Assembly: GCF_026343295.1 (NCBI RefSeq)
Contig: NZ_JAPELY010000002.1
Span: 806,001 to 870,000, forward strand
Reading direction: 5' to 3'
Source: Streptomyces sp. NBC_00083
GTDB lineage: Bacteria; Actinomycetota; Actinomycetes; Streptomycetales; Streptomycetaceae
DNA: 64,000 nucleotides
Made by a program: the position numbers and the translations under genes
In this document: positions 61,259 through 64,000 of the stretch, piece after piece
Numbering within the stretch: position 1 is the stretch's first letter
Layout of the letters: the number at the start of each line of letters is the position of its first letter
Notes under the pieces: model-generated
Told to the model about the DNA's origin: nothing
The model's input: only the letters and a program-made list of their open reading frames with translations
The model's database searches: none

Positions 61259-61775
61259 CCCGTCCCGCACAGTTCCCCGCGCCCCTGGATGGGCTCCCCT
61301 TGGCAGGGTGCCTGGCGCCGGCATCCCCCCTTGGCACGGTGCTTGGCCGCGGCATCCTCCCCCCTAGGCAGGGTGCCCGTTCCCGGCATAGCCAGCCTGT
61401 CCGGCGTTTGAGGACGAGCGCCCTTCAGGCGCGAACGGGGTCTGGGGCGGAGCCCCAGGGGTCTGAACCCCAGCCCGTTTCCTAGCCCCCGGAGGGTTTC
61501 GGGAAGGGGCGGGGTGGGGCATCCCCCGGGGTCTGGGGCGGAGCCCCAGCAACCCCGGCCTTCGTCTGCGGACCGTGCTGGGGCACCCGCGCAGTTCCCC
61601 GCGCCCCTAAAGACGTAGGGCACCCGGTACCGAGCCACGCGGCCGCGCCCACCGCGGCGGAGCCGCGCAAAGGGCACAGCCCCGCCCCTGAAGACGTGTA
61701 GGGCACCCGCCCCCGCGGCGGAGCCGCGCAAAGGCCGCAGCCCCGCGCCCCTGTAGGGCGCCCGGGGTCGGCGGG
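61259..61775. repeat. gene-free cluster of intergenic repeats (reverse orientation)
   Basis: Reverse copies of GGGGCGCGGGGAACTGCGCG at about 61267-61286 and 61588-61608. CAGCCTGTCCGGCGTTTGAGG with GACGAGCGCCCTTCAGGCGC (about 61396-61440) is the reverse form of the element at 40920. GTCTGGGGCGGAGCCCCAG appears twice (about 61440 and 61531). CGGCGGAGCCGCGCAAAGG appears near 61653 and 61717. CCCTTGGCAGGGTGC-like direct repeats are near 61298 and 61330. No gene. Confidence 0.78.
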
Positions 61776-62588
61776 CTACAGCTCGGCCAGGAGGGCCGTC
61801 GCGTCGTCGTGGCGCTTGCCCCGCCGCAGGAAGTTCCGCTCACCGTCGGCCACCTCGAGCTCCCGCACCCGCTCGACCAGCCCCTCCGGCCCCGCCTTGC
61901 GGACCAGGGCCACGCAGTCCGCCCACGACCCCTCGCGGAACGTGTCGACCCAGCGGGTCGCGCCGTCCGTGAGGGCGAGCACCGCCCGCACCCCGGCGAG
62001 CGGCTCGCGGCCGGTCACCGCGCGGGCCGCCACCGAGGGGTCCGCCGCCGCGGTGAAGAAGCCGCCCTCCTTGTTGCGTACCAGCGCGTCCGCCAGTTCC
62101 TCGGTCGCCAGGGACGCCCGCGGCACCCGGTCGAGCCGGTCGTCCAGGATCGCCCGCACCGTCCCGTCGGCCGCCTCGACGAGCAGCGCCGAGTCCGACA
62201 GGACGAGGTACTCCAGTTCGGCCGAGTCCCACCGGGCGAGCACCACGGTTGCCTGAGGCGTGCGAGGGTGAGAAAGGTCACAGGTGTCACGGTGGGCGTC
62301 GGCGGTGCGCCGTATGGACTCGGCCAGGATGTCGGGCAGCGTCAGATCCCGGCGGGAAGCCGACAGTTCGGTCAAAGCGCCGCCGAGCCGCGCGGTGAAC
62401 CAGGGCACGTCGTGCACGCAGTCGCCATTACCGGGCAAGGGCGTCACCCCGTCGAGGACGACGAGCACGCCGCCCAGGCCCGACGCGGGCAACGCGGTGC
62501 CGGCCCAGTCCTCGTTGGGGCGGGCGGGGTCTCCGGGAAGGGTGGTGAGCTGGATGCGCATGTCGGCCAGTCTGCACGACGTATTCAC
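61776..62588 (-). CDS. PP2C-like serine/threonine phosphatase
   Basis: 270 aa from GTG 62588, chosen because GGAGG lies 4 nt upstream; ATG 62561 is an alternative. PP2C fold signs: NEDWAGTAL, VVLDGVTPLPG (metal Asp), VLALTDGATRWVD and C-terminal RHDDATALLAEL. The first RxxxxD motif is weak. Probably a Mn2+-dependent protein phosphatase, or an inactive relative. No kinase gene is adjacent in this window. Confidence 0.8.
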   Translation of the reverse strand: MNTSCRLADMRIQLTTLPGDPARPNEDWAGTALPASGLGGVLVVLDGVTPLPGNGDCVHDVPWFTARLGGALTELSASRRDLTLPDILAESIRRTADAHRDTCDLSHPRTPQATVVLARWDSAELEYLVLSDSALLVEAADGTVRAILDDRLDRVPRASLATEELADALVRNKEGGFFTAAADPSVAARAVTGREPLAGVRAVLALTDGATRWVDTFREGSWADCVALVRKAGPEGLVERVRELEVADGERNFLRRGKRHDDATALLAEL

Positions 62589-62768
62589 GGCACCTCCATG
62601 AGCGCGCCCGCGCCGCCGGACACCCCGTCAATTGGCCTGTACCTGGGGGCGAACCGCACAATCTCGGGGGAATACCTCACTCCGCCCAGCTGTGGGCGGG
62701 CATCCTGCCAAAGGCCGCGCGGAACTTCCAACCCGCGTCTCACGGGGGCGTGCCGGGGCGCTCCGGAA

Positions 62769-62801
62769 GAGTTGATGGTCAACTCCGAAGTGATGTTCAC
62801 T
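62769..62801. promoter_or_regulatory. inverted repeats upstream of the NIT sensor kinase
   Basis: GAGTTGA-TGG-TCAACTC (62769-62785) and AGTGA-TGT-TCACT (62789-62801) lie side by side in the 309-nt gap 62589-62897. They could be operators for the sensor kinase or the phosphatase. No known regulator fits with confidence; the rest of the gap shows no gene. Confidence 0.45.
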
Positions 62802-62897
62802 CGTTCAGGTGGCCGAGCAGTGACTACTCGTCATGACCAGTCGTCACCTTGGCTTCCTTGGTGGACTGGCAAACACGAGTGAAGGTTGAGAGCACCG

Positions 62898-64000
62898 GTG
62901 CAGAACAAGCGGCCTCGGGGCAACGACGGCACACGCGCACAACGCACCGTACGGGTGCGGAGTCGTCTGGTCGTCTCCGTCGCCGTTGTCTCCCTCGCCG
63001 TGCTCGGAGCCGGCGCGCCCACCCTCTTCGCGGCCTCCGCGGACCTCACCGATTCGCAGCACCTGGCCACCCTCGCCCAGCTGAACCAGCAGGCGGTCAG
63101 CCTCGCCCACGCGCTGGGCGACGAGCGCGACGCCGTCACGCAGTACGTCGCGGCCGGCCGGCCGAGCGGCCAGGACGGGGTGCTCAAGGAGCCCGCGGCA
63201 CGCGTCGACCGGCAGATCGACGAGCTCCGCACCACCGCGCCGCCGACCCTCGCCCGCGACCTCGCCACCGTGCCGGCCCTGCGCCGCACCGCCCTCACCG
63301 GCAAGGGCACGGCCCTCGACGCGCAGAAGGCGTACTCCGACGTCATCGCCACGCTGCTCGCCGTCGCCGACGAGCTCGCCGACCGCACGCCCCCGCGCGC
63401 GGCCCAGGCCGTACGGGCGCCCGGCGCGCTCGGCCGGGCCGCCGAGCAGGCCTCGGCCACCCGGGGGCTGCTACTCGGCGCGCTCTCGATGCCGAGCGGG
63501 CCGACGACGAGGGTGTTCGACCCGGTCGCCGGCAAGTACGTGCAGAAGGAGAAGAGCGACGGCGACGCGGGCCGGGTGCGGGACGCGCTGAGCGCCGCCG
63601 CCCAGCAGGCCCATGTGCGCGAGCAGTCCGCGCTCGCCGACTTCGACCAGGCCGCGGGCGCCGACGCGCGCGACAAGGTCGCCACCACCGTCACCGGCCC
63701 CGACGTCGACACCGCCGACAGCTACCTCACCCGCCTCACCGACCAGCCCCAGCTCAGCGCCGCCGACCGCAAGTCCGACCCGAACGCGGTGAACGCCGCG
63801 CTCTCCGCCCGGATCGACCGGATGCGCGGCGCCGAGGCCGCCCTCGCCACCGCACAGGTCAAGCGGTTCGAGCAGCTGCGGGACGACGATGTGAGCGCCC
63901 TGGAGCTGCGGATCGGCCTGATCGGCGCGCTGGTGCTGCTCACCATCGGCGTCAGTGCCGCCACTGCCCGCAGCCTCACCCGCCCGCTCTCCGTCCTGCG
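62898..64000 (+). CDS. NIT-domain sensor histidine kinase, 3' truncated by window
   Basis: 367 codons seen; it continues past the window end. GTG start; basic N-tail, first membrane helix RSRLVVSVAVVSLAVLGAGA, then an extracellular helical nitrate/nitrite-sensing type domain (about 45-330) with LNQQAVSLAHALGDERDAV and ARVDRQIDELRTT. The second helix begins IGLIGALVLLTIGVSAATAR, leading to a HAMP (SLTRPLSVL). The kinase domain must lie downstream. This layout is typical of the first gene of Streptomyces conservons (CvnA), but only the following genes can prove that. Confidence 0.82.
   Translation, partial: MQNKRPRGNDGTRAQRTVRVRSRLVVSVAVVSLAVLGAGAPTLFAASADLTDSQHLATLAQLNQQAVSLAHALGDERDAVTQYVAAGRPSGQDGVLKEPAARVDRQIDELRTTAPPTLARDLATVPALRRTALTGKGTALDAQKAYSDVIATLLAVADELADRTPPRAAQAVRAPGALGRAAEQASATRGLLLGALSMPSGPTTRVFDPVAGKYVQKEKSDGDAGRVRDALSAAAQQAHVREQSALADFDQAAGADARDKVATTVTGPDVDTADSYLTRLTDQPQLSAADRKSDPNAVNAALSARIDRMRGAEAALATAQVKRFEQLRDDDVSALELRIGLIGALVLLTIGVSAATARSLTRPLSVL

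Overview
The window is chromosomal DNA from a Streptomyces. It is very GC-rich with strong third-position GC bias, and it carries WhiB-like, SigB/SigH-type, nickel-SOD and family-2 encapsulin genes. From memory, the gene order follows the core of the S. coelicolor chromosome from the das/nag chitin locus to lon. No rRNA, tRNA, CRISPR array, insertion sequence or phage gene was seen.

Layout. 1-3.5 kb: end of the das operon (dasB, dasC, dasD) and a strong terminator. 4.2-9.4 kb: five co-oriented genes, a PhyH-type dioxygenase, a GT-A-like protein of unknown function, a fold-III PLP decarboxylase, a GNAT acyltransferase and an MFS exporter. They sit between dasD and nagB and have a DasR-type site (dre) upstream. 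This looks like a small uncharacterised biosynthetic cassette and is the most novel item here. 10-13 kb: nagB with its own dre, a GC-rich repeat array, and a divergent SDR/TetR pair. 13.2-18.6 kb: PdtaS-like kinase, WblE, a lipid kinase, SigH with its anti-sigma factor. 18.8-24.7 kb: UBP zinc finger, Na+/H+ antiporter, ACC-deaminase-like enzyme, amidase, flavohaemoprotein and NsrR. 25-29.5 kb: family-2B encapsulin (EshB-like) and a polyprenyl diphosphate synthase, then MFS and GNAT genes. 30-33 kb: VOC, Nudix, sodN, sodX, CGNR regulator. 33-40.5 kb: methyltransferase, polar amino-acid ABC transporter, malic enzyme, MDR oxidoreductase, and an HTH/Clp-N pair with twin operators. 41-46 kb: PadR/DUF4097 pair and several small Streptomyces-specific genes. 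46-52 kb: kgd with a two-component system upstream of it. 52-64 kb: spermidine-synthase-like, rhomboid-like, DUF3626-like and GNAT genes, lon with HspR and ClgR-type sites, secreted protease, GH25 muramidase, MarR, PP2C-like phosphatase, and a NIT-domain sensor kinase cut by the window end.

Common threads are amino-sugar uptake and its DasR control, and stress and redox responses (SigH, NsrR/Hmp, SodN, Lon, WblE). Four gene-free stretches (9.4-10.1, 20.8-21.3, 40.5-41.2, 61.3-61.8 kb) are packed with copies of the same few repeats; in one case a repeat supplies the last codons and stop of a gene.
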